From the NCBI GenBank assembly GCA_947507875.1, contig CANNQP010000001.1:272684-336683 (forward strand): a DNA stretch of 64,000 nucleotides, in the 5' to 3' direction. Origin of the DNA: Verrucomicrobiaceae bacterium (GTDB taxonomy: Bacteria; Verrucomicrobiota; Verrucomicrobiia; Verrucomicrobiales; Verrucomicrobiaceae). The notes under the pieces were generated by a model. The model saw only the letters and a program-made list of their open reading frames with translations. It was not told the DNA's origin and did not search any database. Numbering within the stretch: position 1 is the first letter of the stretch; each line of letters opens with the position of its first letter. A program made the position numbers and the translations under genes. Shown here piece by piece: positions 36,052 through 43,559 of the stretch.

Positions 36052-36481
36052 TTATGATTTACGATTTATGACTTATGATTTGGAATGGCGTTCCTATGAC
36101 GAACTAAGAGCTCAAAGAACGGACCATGGACTTTGCGGTGCGAGTCCTCACGATGGTGGATGCGCTGCCGAAGACGACGGCTGGCAAAACGGTCGGAAAT
36201 CAGATCGCGAGAAGCGGAACCTCGGTGGCGGCGAATTATCGGGCTGCTTTGAGGGCCAAGTCGGATGCTGATTTCATCAACAAGATCACGATTGTACTCG
36301 AAGAGGCCGACGAAAGCGGGTTTTGGATCGAACTGGCCAAAAAAGCCAAGTTGCTGCCCAGCAAGCGTCTGAAGGCCCTTCTTCAAGAAGCCGAGGAACT
36401 CACGAAAATCTTCAACGCCACGCGAGCAACGACCAAGCGCCGCACGGCCCGAAATCATAAGTCGTAAGTCGTAAATCATAA
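36052..36481. mobile_element. Putative mobile cassette: four-helix-bundle gene in heptamer inverted repeats
   Basis: A 430-bp unit bounded by inverted heptamer arrays. The left end at 36052-36079 has TTATGAT, TTACGAT, TTATGAC, TTATGAT. The right end at 36454-36481 has ATCATAA, GTCGTAA, GTCGTAA, ATCATAA. The two 28-bp ends match as inverted repeats at 26 of 28 positions. Inside is one small gene on the plus strand, opposite to the operon. The unit separates nrtB from nrtC, normally adjacent, with only 7 bp left on each side. No target duplication is evident. Mobility is inference. Confidence 0.6.
36126..36467 (+). CDS. Four-helix-bundle protein (S23/IVP family)
   Basis: A 113-residue protein of the family found in 23S rRNA intervening sequences of Leptospira and others; the diversity-generating-retroelement protein Avd has a similar fold. 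Diagnostic segments: VGNQIARSGTSVAANYRAALRA, DFINKITIVLEEADESGFWIEL and LLQEAEELTKIFNA. Its stop codon lies in the right-hand heptamer array, so the last residues (NHKS) are repeat-encoded. It is antisense to the surrounding nrt operon. The biochemical role is not established; homologues bind nucleic acid weakly or as an oligomer. No reverse transcriptase or variable repeat is present nearby, so a diversity-generating system is not indicated. Confidence 0.88.
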   Translation: MDFAVRVLTMVDALPKTTAGKTVGNQIARSGTSVAANYRAALRAKSDADFINKITIVLEEADESGFWIELAKKAKLLPSKRLKALLQEAEELTKIFNATRATTKRRTARNHKS

Positions 36482-36488
36482 ATGATGC

Positions 36489-37376
36489 TCAGGCAGTTTT
36501 GAACCGGCTTTCGACGACACTCATGAGTCGGTCGAGGAGGTAGCCGATGAGGCCAATGGTGAGGATGCAGAGGATGATGTGGGCGTAGCTGTTGGCGTTG
36601 TATTGCTGCCAGAGGAAGCCGCCGACACCTGGGCGACCGGTGAGCATCTCCACGGCGACGATGACGAGCCAGGCGATGCCGAGGCTCAGACGGAAGCCGG
36701 TGAACATGTAAGGCAGCGTGGCGGGCACGAGGACCTTCCAGAGCGTCTTCCATTTCGAGAGTTTGAGCACCTTGGCGACATTCAAGTAGTCCACCGGCAC
36801 GGCGCGGACACCGACGGCGGTGTTCATCACGGTGGGCCACATGGCGCAGATGGCGATGGTGAAGAGCGCGGCGGCATCGGAGGCACCGAAGGTCGTGCGA
36901 CCATCGCCATCCATGATTTTGACGCCGCTGAAAAGAATCATGCCCAGTGGCAGCCAGGCGAGCGGTGAAACGGGCCGAAGCACCTGAATGATGGGATCAA
37001 AGGCTTTCGTGAACGGTTTGGAGAGGCCGAGGAAGAAGCCAATCGGCGTGCCGATGATGAGCGCGATGAAATAACCCTGCGCCACGAGCACGAGTGACAT
37101 CCAGGTGAAGCGGAGAATGCCTTGGTCCAGCTCACCACGCTTGGCGAAGGGCTCGACGATGTAGGGCTTGCTGGCTGTCCAGGTCTCGACGGGCGTGGGC
37201 AGATCGGCGGAGAGGCCTTCACGCTTGGTGATTTTGACCTTGTCGCCGAAATCATCGACCTTTTCCGTCACCACAGACTTTCCGGCGATGGCATACCAGA
37301 AGACGCAGGTGATCAGTATGGCAACCAACGGCAGGAAGATGGAGTCGAGTTTGTATTTGTGGATGAGGGGATGCAT
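36489..37376 (-). CDS. nrtB: Nitrate ABC transporter permease
   Basis: A 295-residue inner-membrane permease of the SsuC/TauC/NrtB type. An N-terminal helix (IFLPLVAILITCVFWYAIAG) is followed by an unusually long periplasmic loop (about residues 34-85) before the five-helix core. The core holds SLVLVAQGYFIALIIGTPIGFFLG, RPVSPLAWLPLGMILF, and the coupling-helix EAA motif near VPVDYLNVAKVLKLSKWKTLWKVLVPATLPYMFTGFRLSLGIAWL (conserved G not fully typical). The pairing with nrtA upstream and the two ATPases downstream supports nitrate as the substrate. It is flanked on both sides by heptamer repeats. Confidence 0.92.
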   Translation of the reverse strand: MHPLIHKYKLDSIFLPLVAILITCVFWYAIAGKSVVTEKVDDFGDKVKITKREGLSADLPTPVETWTASKPYIVEPFAKRGELDQGILRFTWMSLVLVAQGYFIALIIGTPIGFFLGLSKPFTKAFDPIIQVLRPVSPLAWLPLGMILFSGVKIMDGDGRTTFGASDAAALFTIAICAMWPTVMNTAVGVRAVPVDYLNVAKVLKLSKWKTLWKVLVPATLPYMFTGFRLSLGIAWLVIVAVEMLTGRPGVGGFLWQQYNANSYAHIILCILTIGLIGYLLDRLMSVVESRFKTA

Positions 37377-37382
37377 CGGAAT

Positions 37383-37484
37383 TTATGATTTATGATTTTT
37401 GACTTATGATTTCCGATCTGACCTCCCTCGCCGCTCCTTGTGGAGCGGTTTGGGAAATCAAAAATCGTAAATCATAAATCATAA
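37383..37484. repeat. 102-bp palindromic heptamer element between nrtA and nrtB
   Basis: Left arm 37383-37417: TTATGAT, TTATGAT, TTTTGAC, TTATGAT, TTCCGAT. Right arm 37457-37484: ATCAAAA, ATCGTAA, ATCATAA, ATCATAA. The outer 28 bp of each arm match at 24 positions as inverted repeats. The core contains its own hairpin, CCGCTCC-TTGT-GGAGCGG (37431-37448). It fills nearly the whole gap between the two genes. Confidence 0.9.
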
Positions 37485-37493
37485 ATGGCTCGG

Positions 37494-38768
37494 TCAGCCC
37501 TTGATCGTCTTCACCGCGAAGGACGCGGCGTAGGCTTCGAGGTCGGCAGTGGGGTCGAATTTGACGCCGTCGAAGAGGGTTTCGGCGCTGGTATCGGCTC
37601 CGGCGTGGGCGTAGCCGATTTCCTTCATGGCTTCTTCATAGATGTCGGAGCGCATGACCTGCTTGGCGACGCCTTCGTAGTCGGGAGCGCCTTCGACAAA
37701 GCCCCAGCGGCGGAGCTGCGTGAGCCACCACTTGGCGTATTTGGCCTGCGGGTAGTTGCAGTTGCGATCGCTGAAGATCATGTAGTTCGGGTCCTTGAAC
37801 TTGCGTCCGTCGCCCATGAGGTATTTGCCTTCGAGGCGGCCGAGGATGGTCTCCGGCGGGCAGTTGATGTAGGTGGCGGCGCTGACGATGTTCGCCTGCT
37901 CGGGGCGGTTCTCCATCTTGTCGAGCCACACGCTGGCCTCGTGCAGAGCCTTGAGCACGGCTTTGACGGTCTTCGGATTCTTCGCGGTGAACTCCTCGGT
38001 GAAGGCGCAGACTTTTTCAGGGTGATCCTTCCAAATCGCCTGCGTGGTGATGGAGGTGAAACCGATGTCTTCCGCGATGGTTTTCGCATTCCAAGGTTCG
38101 CCGACGCAGAAGCCGTCCATCTTGCCGACCTTCATGTTGGCTACCATCTGTGGAGGCGGCACGGTGATGAGAGAAACATCCGCGCCAGCACCGGCAGCAT
38201 CGCCGGGATTGATGCCTCCCGCAGCGAGGTAGTAGCGCATCCACATCGCATGAGTTCCGGGCGGGAATGTCATCGCGAAGGTCATCGGCATGCCTTTGGC
38301 CTTGGCATCATCAACGAAGGGCTTCAGTGCCTTCGGATCATCGGTGACCTTGCCTTTGTAGGCGTTGCTGAGCGAGATGGCCTGGCCGTTGCGGTTCATG
38401 ATCCACGGGACGACTATCGGCTTCTTTGGAGCACCACCGAGGCCCATGGAGGAGGCGATCGGCATGCCGAGAAGCATGTGCGTGGCATGAATGTCGCCAT
38501 TCGAGAGCGAATCACGAATCGCAGCCCAACTCGCGCCTTTGCTCACGGTGGAGTTGATGCCGTATTTTTTGAAGAGGCCTTTTTCGTGCGCGATGACGAT
38601 GGGCGAGCAGTCAGTGAGGGCGATGATGCCGAATTTGAGATCGGTGGTTTCTGGCGATTCATCGGCATAGGCGGAACCGACCCAGCCCGAGGGCAGACCG
38701 GAGAAGAGGGCGCCGAGGCCAGCGTGGCGGAGAATGTTGCGTCGTGTGAGCGGAGTGGTGGTGTTCAT
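37494..38768 (-). CDS. nrtA: Nitrate-binding periplasmic protein (Tat-exported NrtA)
   Basis: A 424-residue solute-binding protein. The N-terminus has a twin-arginine signal (LTRRNILRHAGLGALFSGLP, cleavage near AYA-DES). The mature part shows the NrtA/CmpA pattern: LKFGIIALTDCSPIVIAHEKGLF, SWAAIRDSLSNGDIHATHML, FPPGTHAMWMRYYLAAGGI, VPPPQMVANMKVGKMDGFCVGEPWN and a C-terminal MIFSDRNCNYPQ. Tat export is known for several NrtA-like proteins and implies cytoplasmic folding. It starts 1 bp after the preceding gene's stop. Bicarbonate (CmpA) is an alternative substrate but the reductase context supports nitrate/nitrite. Confidence 0.92.
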   Translation of the reverse strand: MNTTTPLTRRNILRHAGLGALFSGLPSGWVGSAYADESPETTDLKFGIIALTDCSPIVIAHEKGLFKKYGINSTVSKGASWAAIRDSLSNGDIHATHMLLGMPIASSMGLGGAPKKPIVVPWIMNRNGQAISLSNAYKGKVTDDPKALKPFVDDAKAKGMPMTFAMTFPPGTHAMWMRYYLAAGGINPGDAAGAGADVSLITVPPPQMVANMKVGKMDGFCVGEPWNAKTIAEDIGFTSITTQAIWKDHPEKVCAFTEEFTAKNPKTVKAVLKALHEASVWLDKMENRPEQANIVSAATYINCPPETILGRLEGKYLMGDGRKFKDPNYMIFSDRNCNYPQAKYAKWWLTQLRRWGFVEGAPDYEGVAKQVMRSDIYEEAMKEIGYAHAGADTSAETLFDGVKFDPTADLEAYAASFAVKTIKG

Positions 38769-38769
38769 T

Positions 38770-39909
38770 CTAGATCAGATTTTTGTTCTTGTTTTGGTTT
38801 CGGGCGGTCTTGGCGGCGGCTGATTTTGGGGAAAGTGGTAACACATTGGATGTCCAACACTCAGCGAGTGCCCGAGCAGCCTCGGCACGCTCCGCCGGTG
38901 TGATGAGACCATGCTCGACAAACTGCTCCATCAGCCAGCGTCCACGTTGCCACGTTGGCTCATTGGCATCACGTCGATGAAATATATAAAAGGTCGAGCT
39001 ATCGACGACTCTACCGCATCCGAGTTCTAAGGGACCACAAAGAGAACGCCGAAGAATGTCCTCGTTTTGATGGTGGAAGAAACCACTGCGAATCAGGATA
39101 CCAGCAACCTCGGGTCGATTCTCTGGCTGATCACAGAACGCACATGCTTCCTTGAGCGCATTGATAATGGCTGTGACCTGATCAGACCGTTTCGCGATCA
39201 ATGCTTCTGTCGTTAGAAAAACCTTCTCTGGATGATTGGGGGCTAACTGCTCACTCGTCGCAGCGATCCAGCCGGCGCCAGAAACAACCGCAGAGCTATT
39301 GTAGGGTTCTCCCACACACCCCCCGTCAATCAGACCAGCCTGGAGATTCCCAACGATTTGGGTAGGCGGTAGCACGACGATTCTGACATCTTGATTCACA
39401 TCGATTCCGCCTGAAGCCAACCACTGCCGAAGCACAAAGTAATGAGAAGAGAATTTGGAAACGGTGCTGAATGTAAATCGACGTGTGGGCGTGTTCCGAA
39501 TCAGCTTTTTGAGAGACACCGCATCTCGCACACCTAGATCCCACAAATCACGGCTGAGCGTAATCGCATTTCCATGAAGGTTGAAAACAAATGGAGCCAC
39601 CACTCGGCAAGACTGGCAACTTAAGCCAAGACGCATCGCTAGCGCCAGTCCCGCAATGGCGTGTGCTGCATCAAGTTGGCCGTAAAGAAGCTTTTCCCGG
39701 ATGGTGGCCCATCCCACTTCACAACTAAGTTCGACTCGAACACCATGCTTGCGGAACAATTCCTTATCTTTCGCCACCAACAGGGGAGCACAGTCCGTAA
39801 GCGGCTTGAAGCCTACTCGAATTGGCTGAGCTGCCTCTGTAGATGAGACTTGTGTTCTTGGAGTGACCTTGGGCATGGTGGCATGCATCACAAGCATTCC
39901 GAGTGCCAT
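38770..39909 (-). CDS. NrtA-like protein without export signal (NasS-like)
   Basis: A 379-residue protein of the nitrate-binding fold: IRVGFKPLTDCAPLLVAKDKELF, GWATIREKLLYGQLDAAHAI, SSHYFVLRQWLASGGID, LPPTQIVGNLQAGLIDGGCVGEPYN. Unlike the next gene it lacks a Tat or Sec signal; the N-terminus (MALGMLVMHATMPKVTPRTQ) is not convincing as a leader. Cytoplasmic NrtA-like proteins of this length are known as NasS, which senses nitrate and holds back the antiterminator NasT. No NasT (ANTAR protein) gene is in the window, so its partner is unknown. It is the first gene of the nrt unit, divergent from lysR. Base composition is nearer to lysR than to the nrt genes after it. Confidence 0.82.
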   Translation of the reverse strand: MALGMLVMHATMPKVTPRTQVSSTEAAQPIRVGFKPLTDCAPLLVAKDKELFRKHGVRVELSCEVGWATIREKLLYGQLDAAHAIAGLALAMRLGLSCQSCRVVAPFVFNLHGNAITLSRDLWDLGVRDAVSLKKLIRNTPTRRFTFSTVSKFSSHYFVLRQWLASGGIDVNQDVRIVVLPPTQIVGNLQAGLIDGGCVGEPYNSSAVVSGAGWIAATSEQLAPNHPEKVFLTTEALIAKRSDQVTAIINALKEACAFCDQPENRPEVAGILIRSGFFHHQNEDILRRSLCGPLELGCGRVVDSSTFYIFHRRDANEPTWQRGRWLMEQFVEHGLITPAERAEAARALAECWTSNVLPLSPKSAAAKTARNQNKNKNLI

Positions 39910-39957
39910 CCTGGATCATTCCAAGATTGATTGATCCGCAACTTTTTCACTAGATTC

Positions 39958-39972
39958 ATGAAAGTTATTCAT
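39958..39972. promoter_or_regulatory. Candidate LysR operator in divergent promoter
   Basis: ATGAA-AGTTA-TTCAT, half sites TGAA/TTCA in T-N11-A spacing, in the 76-bp gap between the nrt unit and lysR. An additional TTCATGA lies 2 bp further on. It has the same half sites and spacing as the site at 33574-33588. Confidence 0.55.
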
Positions 39973-39985
39973 TCATGATTGTGGT

Positions 39986-40924
39986 ATGAACCAAGCACTC
40001 GACACACGTCAGTTGCGCGCCTTCGTCAGTTTAGCACGCAGTGCTAGCTTCACCTTAGCCGGACGTGAAATGCATCTCACCCAAAGTGCAATCAGCCATG
40101 CGATCAAGGCCTTGGAGAATGACATCGGAACTTCGCTCTTCCATCGACAAGGCAAGAGCGTTCATTTAACTCATGCAGGACGAGAGCTTTTGCCAAACGC
40201 TGAACAGATCCTACAACTCATGAGTCAGGCACGTGCCACACTGGGCACGCTAGACCAGACGCCGCGCGGCAAGCTAAGAATCGGCTGCACCACAGCTGCG
40301 GCACAGTTCATCTTACCCACCGTATTTCGTGAATTTAAAGAAAGTTTCCCGCTCTACGAGATCAAAGTGGTCTGTGGTGAAACTCCAGACACCATTGAGC
40401 GACTCATGAAAGGAGACGTTGATCTTGCGGTGAGTCTAAAACCAGCTGACGTTTCTCGACTGGATTGTCATCCGATCTTTGAGGATGAACTTGAGTTCCT
40501 GGTGTCACCATTGCACCCATGGGCTGCACAAGCCCCCAAAGCTAAAGAAGCGGGTCAAGAAACCTTCATTGTCGCTTCCCGAAACAGCCTCAATTTTACT
40601 CTCATCCAGGAGTTTTTTATCAAACAGGGAGTTCGTCTTCATCATTTCATTGAGCTAGGGAGTTCAGAAGCAACCAAAGAGCTCGCGAAACTCGGCATCG
40701 GTGTCGCTATCTCGGCAAGATGGGTGGCAAGACAAGAAATCGAAGCTGGACAATTGGTGGTTGTGCCCATGCCCAAAGGTAAACTCAAGCGACGATGGGT
40801 CACATCACGACTGAAAGGGCGCGCCCTCAATCTTCCTGAGCGAACTTTTGTTGGTCTTTGTGAAGAAGTAGGACGACAGATGATGGGAACTTTCGGAACT
40901 ACCAAACGAAGGCTAAATCAATGA
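39986..40924 (+). CDS. LysR-family transcriptional regulator of nitrate genes
   Basis: A 312-residue LysR protein. The N-terminal winged helix is LDTRQLRAFVSLARSASFTLAG with REMHLTQSAISHAIKALEN and SLFHRQGKSVHLTHAG; the effector-binding domain begins at about residue 95 (GKLRIGCTTAAAQFILPTVFREF). It resembles the CysB/CbbR/NdhR-like regulators of nutrient uptake. It is transcribed away from the NrtA-like gene with a shared 76-bp promoter, the classical arrangement for a LysR protein controlling its neighbour. The effector is not predictable; nitrate, nitrite or a nitrogen-status metabolite are candidates. Confidence 0.9.
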   Translation: MNQALDTRQLRAFVSLARSASFTLAGREMHLTQSAISHAIKALENDIGTSLFHRQGKSVHLTHAGRELLPNAEQILQLMSQARATLGTLDQTPRGKLRIGCTTAAAQFILPTVFREFKESFPLYEIKVVCGETPDTIERLMKGDVDLAVSLKPADVSRLDCHPIFEDELEFLVSPLHPWAAQAPKAKEAGQETFIVASRNSLNFTLIQEFFIKQGVRLHHFIELGSSEATKELAKLGIGVAISARWVARQEIEAGQLVVVPMPKGKLKRRWVTSRLKGRALNLPERTFVGLCEEVGRQMMGTFGTTKRRLNQ

Positions 40925-40965
40925 TGCCTTGCCGAGAAAACTGAAAAGCCGCGGAAGTGCTCTGA

Positions 40966-42576
40966 TCAACCCGCGATGACAGCTGCACGAGCATTTTCTT
41001 CTGCACCGGTCTTTTGGAGGTAGTAATCATAGCCACCTGAGTAGGGAGTGACTTGGCCAGCATTGATGTGCAAAACCTTGGTCGCTAGACTGCGGATGAA
41101 ATGAACATCATGAGAAATGAAGACGAGAGTTCCTTCGAACTTTTGTAAGGCCAGGATCAATCCCTCAATGGCCCAGATGTCGAGGTGAGTCGTGGGCTCA
41201 TCCATGAGGAGCAAGTTGGGCGGATCGACGAGGAACTTCACTAAGTTCAAACGACTTTTCTCCCCCCCCGACAAAACTTTGCACTTTTTATAAACGTCCT
41301 CGCGCTTGAAAAGAAAGCTACCCAAGATGCTACGTGCGTCATCTTCACGAAGCTCAGGAGCGCAGCGTTTGATTTCTTCGAGCACGCTGCACTCAGGATC
41401 CAAGGTGTCAGCGCGGTGCTGGCTGAAGTAGCCCATCTTCACATTCGTGCCAAATTTACGATCGCCTTTCTGAAAAGGCACAACCCCAGCCATGATCTTG
41501 ATGAGCGTGGACTTACCTGCTCCGTTCGGACCGACGAGAACCGTTCGCTCCCCTTTTTCAATCTCAAGATCCAAACCTTGGTAAATTTTCTTCTCTCCGT
41601 AGGCTTGATGTATGTCGGTGAGTGCTATCACACGCTGACCGCTTCGCTGAGGCTGAGGGAAGTTGAATCGAAAGGCTTTTTTGAGTGGTCTCGGACGATC
41701 CAATTTTTCCATCTTTTCCAACTGACGCTCACGGCTCTGCGCTTGTGCTGCTTTTGAAGCAACTGAACGAAAGCGATCGATAAACTCCTGCATTTCCTCG
41801 ATTTCTTTCTGTTGGTTTTTCCAAGCTTGGTATGAACGCTCCCACGCTTCTTCTTTCTGCTTCAAAAACTCCGAATAATTTCCGGTGTAAGCCACCAACT
41901 TGCCTTCATCAATATCGTAAACCGTCTCGATCAATTCATCCATGAAGTCACGATCGTGAGAAATCAATAGAATCGCTCCAGGATAGTTTCTCAGGTAGTT
42001 CCTGAACCACATCAACGAAAGCAGGTCGAGATGGTTCGTCGGCTCATCGAGAAGCAAAAGATCAGGCTCAATCACGAGTAAGCGAGCCAAGTGGGCTCTC
42101 ATGACCCAGCCTCCAGAGTACTCCCGCGCAGGGCGATTGAAGTCTTCTTCCTTAAAGCCAAAACCTTTGAGGATTTTTTTGCATTTGGCCTCCGCTTGAG
42201 GATCATTGAGAGCCTCATGCTGAGAGTGAGCTTGGTTGTATTCAGGGGCAGAGACATCTCCGCGTGACTCATAGTCCTTGAGGATATCTTCCAATTTTTG
42301 CATCTCGCCCGCACGCCCCGTTGCGATGTCCAAGACCGTCTCTTCTCCGACAGGCTCACTTTCCTGCGGCAAAAAGCCGAGTGTTGTCCACTCATCACGG
42401 ACAATCTCGCCGGTATCGGGGGTATCTTGCCCAAGAATCAACGAAAAAAGCGTAGACTTGCCTGCACCGTTGGGGCCAACAAGAGCCACTCGCTCAGAAT
42501 AATTCACGGTCATTTTGACACCGGTGAAAAGCGGGCGGGCATTGAAGGATTTGGAAACGTCGCGAAGGGTGAGCAT
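40966..42576 (-). CDS. ABC-F family ATPase (YbiT/Uup-like)
   Basis: A 536-residue protein with two ABC domains and no membrane part. Walker A motifs are GPNGAGKSTLFSLI and GPNGAGKSTLIKIM, the signatures YSGGWVMRAHLARLL and LSGGEKSRLNLVKFL, and both Walker B/H-loop sets are present (LLLLDEPTNHLD with ISHDRDF, LLLMDEPTTHLD with ISHDVHF). The charged interdomain linker (about 235-310) is the P-site tRNA interaction motif region of ABC-F translation factors. Length fits the YbiT group. It probably acts on ribosomes; antibiotic protection cannot be inferred. It converges on lysR with a 41-bp gap. Confidence 0.9.
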   Translation of the reverse strand: MLTLRDVSKSFNARPLFTGVKMTVNYSERVALVGPNGAGKSTLFSLILGQDTPDTGEIVRDEWTTLGFLPQESEPVGEETVLDIATGRAGEMQKLEDILKDYESRGDVSAPEYNQAHSQHEALNDPQAEAKCKKILKGFGFKEEDFNRPAREYSGGWVMRAHLARLLVIEPDLLLLDEPTNHLDLLSLMWFRNYLRNYPGAILLISHDRDFMDELIETVYDIDEGKLVAYTGNYSEFLKQKEEAWERSYQAWKNQQKEIEEMQEFIDRFRSVASKAAQAQSRERQLEKMEKLDRPRPLKKAFRFNFPQPQRSGQRVIALTDIHQAYGEKKIYQGLDLEIEKGERTVLVGPNGAGKSTLIKIMAGVVPFQKGDRKFGTNVKMGYFSQHRADTLDPECSVLEEIKRCAPELREDDARSILGSFLFKREDVYKKCKVLSGGEKSRLNLVKFLVDPPNLLLMDEPTTHLDIWAIEGLILALQKFEGTLVFISHDVHFIRSLATKVLHINAGQVTPYSGGYDYYLQKTGAEENARAAVIAG

Positions 42577-42729
42577 GAGGGCGGTGCGTGTAGCAGAAAA
42601 CGGAGAGAATGCAGCCTGTTTCTTTCTTAAGCCTCGGCGTTGGCTAACTTTCTCTATTTCTTTTGAAGAAAAGAGATTGCCTGCGTCACCTGATTTCGTT
42701 TTGAGTTTCCAACAAATTGATCGGCCACC

Positions 42730-43467
42730 ATGAAAATCTTATTGATCCTCCTTCCATTTTTCCTTCAAGCCGCTATCGCAGCTGACCCAAGCTACGCAAC
42801 ACAGCCTGTCCCGCGGGACGAAGCTTGGAAAAAAAGACACGAGAGTTTTAATGAAATCTCCAAAAAAGGAGAAGCTAATCTTGTGTTTCTGGGCGACTCC
42901 ATCACACAGGGATGGAGCGGTAAAGGCAAAGCGACCTGGGAAAAGTTTTACGCACCACGTAAGACTGCAAACTTCGGCATTGGTGGCGACCGTACTGAGC
43001 ATGTGCTCTGGCGTCTGCAAAATGGCAACTTCGACGGACTATCCCCTCAATTGATCGTCCTAATGATCGGCACGAACAACACAGGCCACGAGGGTCGCCC
43101 TCAGAAGGAACTGAATGGCGCGACTTATCATTGCACCGCCGTGCAAACTGCGGAGGGAGTGAAGCTGATTCTTGATGCCCTGAAAAAGAAATGCCCCAGC
43201 TCCAAGATCTTGCTTCTGGGCATCTTCCCCCGTGGCGAAAAACCTACGGATGCCATGCGGCAGCAAAACATTGCGACGAATGCCTTGATTGCCAAATATG
43301 CCGATGGCGTAGCAGTGCACTACCTGGATTTAAGCCCGACCTTCTTGCAGCCAGATGGAACGTTGACTCGAGAAATCATGCCAGACTTGCTGCACCTTTC
43401 TGAAAAAGGCTACGCCAAGTGGGCTGAAGCCATGGAGCCAAACTTAAAAAAGCTTCTTGGAGAATGA
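42730..43467 (+). CDS. Secreted SGNH/GDSL hydrolase
   Basis: A 245-residue esterase-like protein with a signal peptide (ILLILLPFFLQAAIAADP). The four SGNH blocks are visible: GDSIT with the nucleophile Ser (block I), GIGGDRT (II), GTNN (III) and DLLHLS with the catalytic Asp and His (V). This pattern is that of the PAF-acetylhydrolase-like group common in Planctomycetes and Verrucomicrobia, probable deacetylases or esterases of carbohydrates. It is divergent from the ABC-F gene and lies 92 bp before kdsB. Confidence 0.9.
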   Translation: MKILLILLPFFLQAAIAADPSYATQPVPRDEAWKKRHESFNEISKKGEANLVFLGDSITQGWSGKGKATWEKFYAPRKTANFGIGGDRTEHVLWRLQNGNFDGLSPQLIVLMIGTNNTGHEGRPQKELNGATYHCTAVQTAEGVKLILDALKKKCPSSKILLLGIFPRGEKPTDAMRQQNIATNALIAKYADGVAVHYLDLSPTFLQPDGTLTREIMPDLLHLSEKGYAKWAEAMEPNLKKLLGE

Positions 43468-43559
43468 AGCACGTGCAGGAGCAATCTCCTCTTGCGTGAG
43501 ATAGGACGCCGCGCCATCACGAAGGAACTAAAACTTCCATCCTGACTTTGGTCGCTTCC

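Noticed and set aside
36052..36481. Diversity-generating retroelement, because the S23-type protein resembles Avd
   Set aside because: No reverse transcriptase, template repeat or variable repeat is present in the window.
25283..37484. CRISPR array reading of the short repeats
   Set aside because: Units are 7-9 bp in direct tandem without spacers, and no cas genes are present.
37485..38903. 472-codon plus-strand frame opposite nrtA
   Set aside because: Antisense shadow caused by strong third-position GC; the minus strand encodes an intact NrtA.
40966..42576. Antibiotic-resistance ABC-F gene
   Set aside because: Length and linker fit the housekeeping YbiT/Uup group; nothing specific to ribosome-protection resistance factors is visible.
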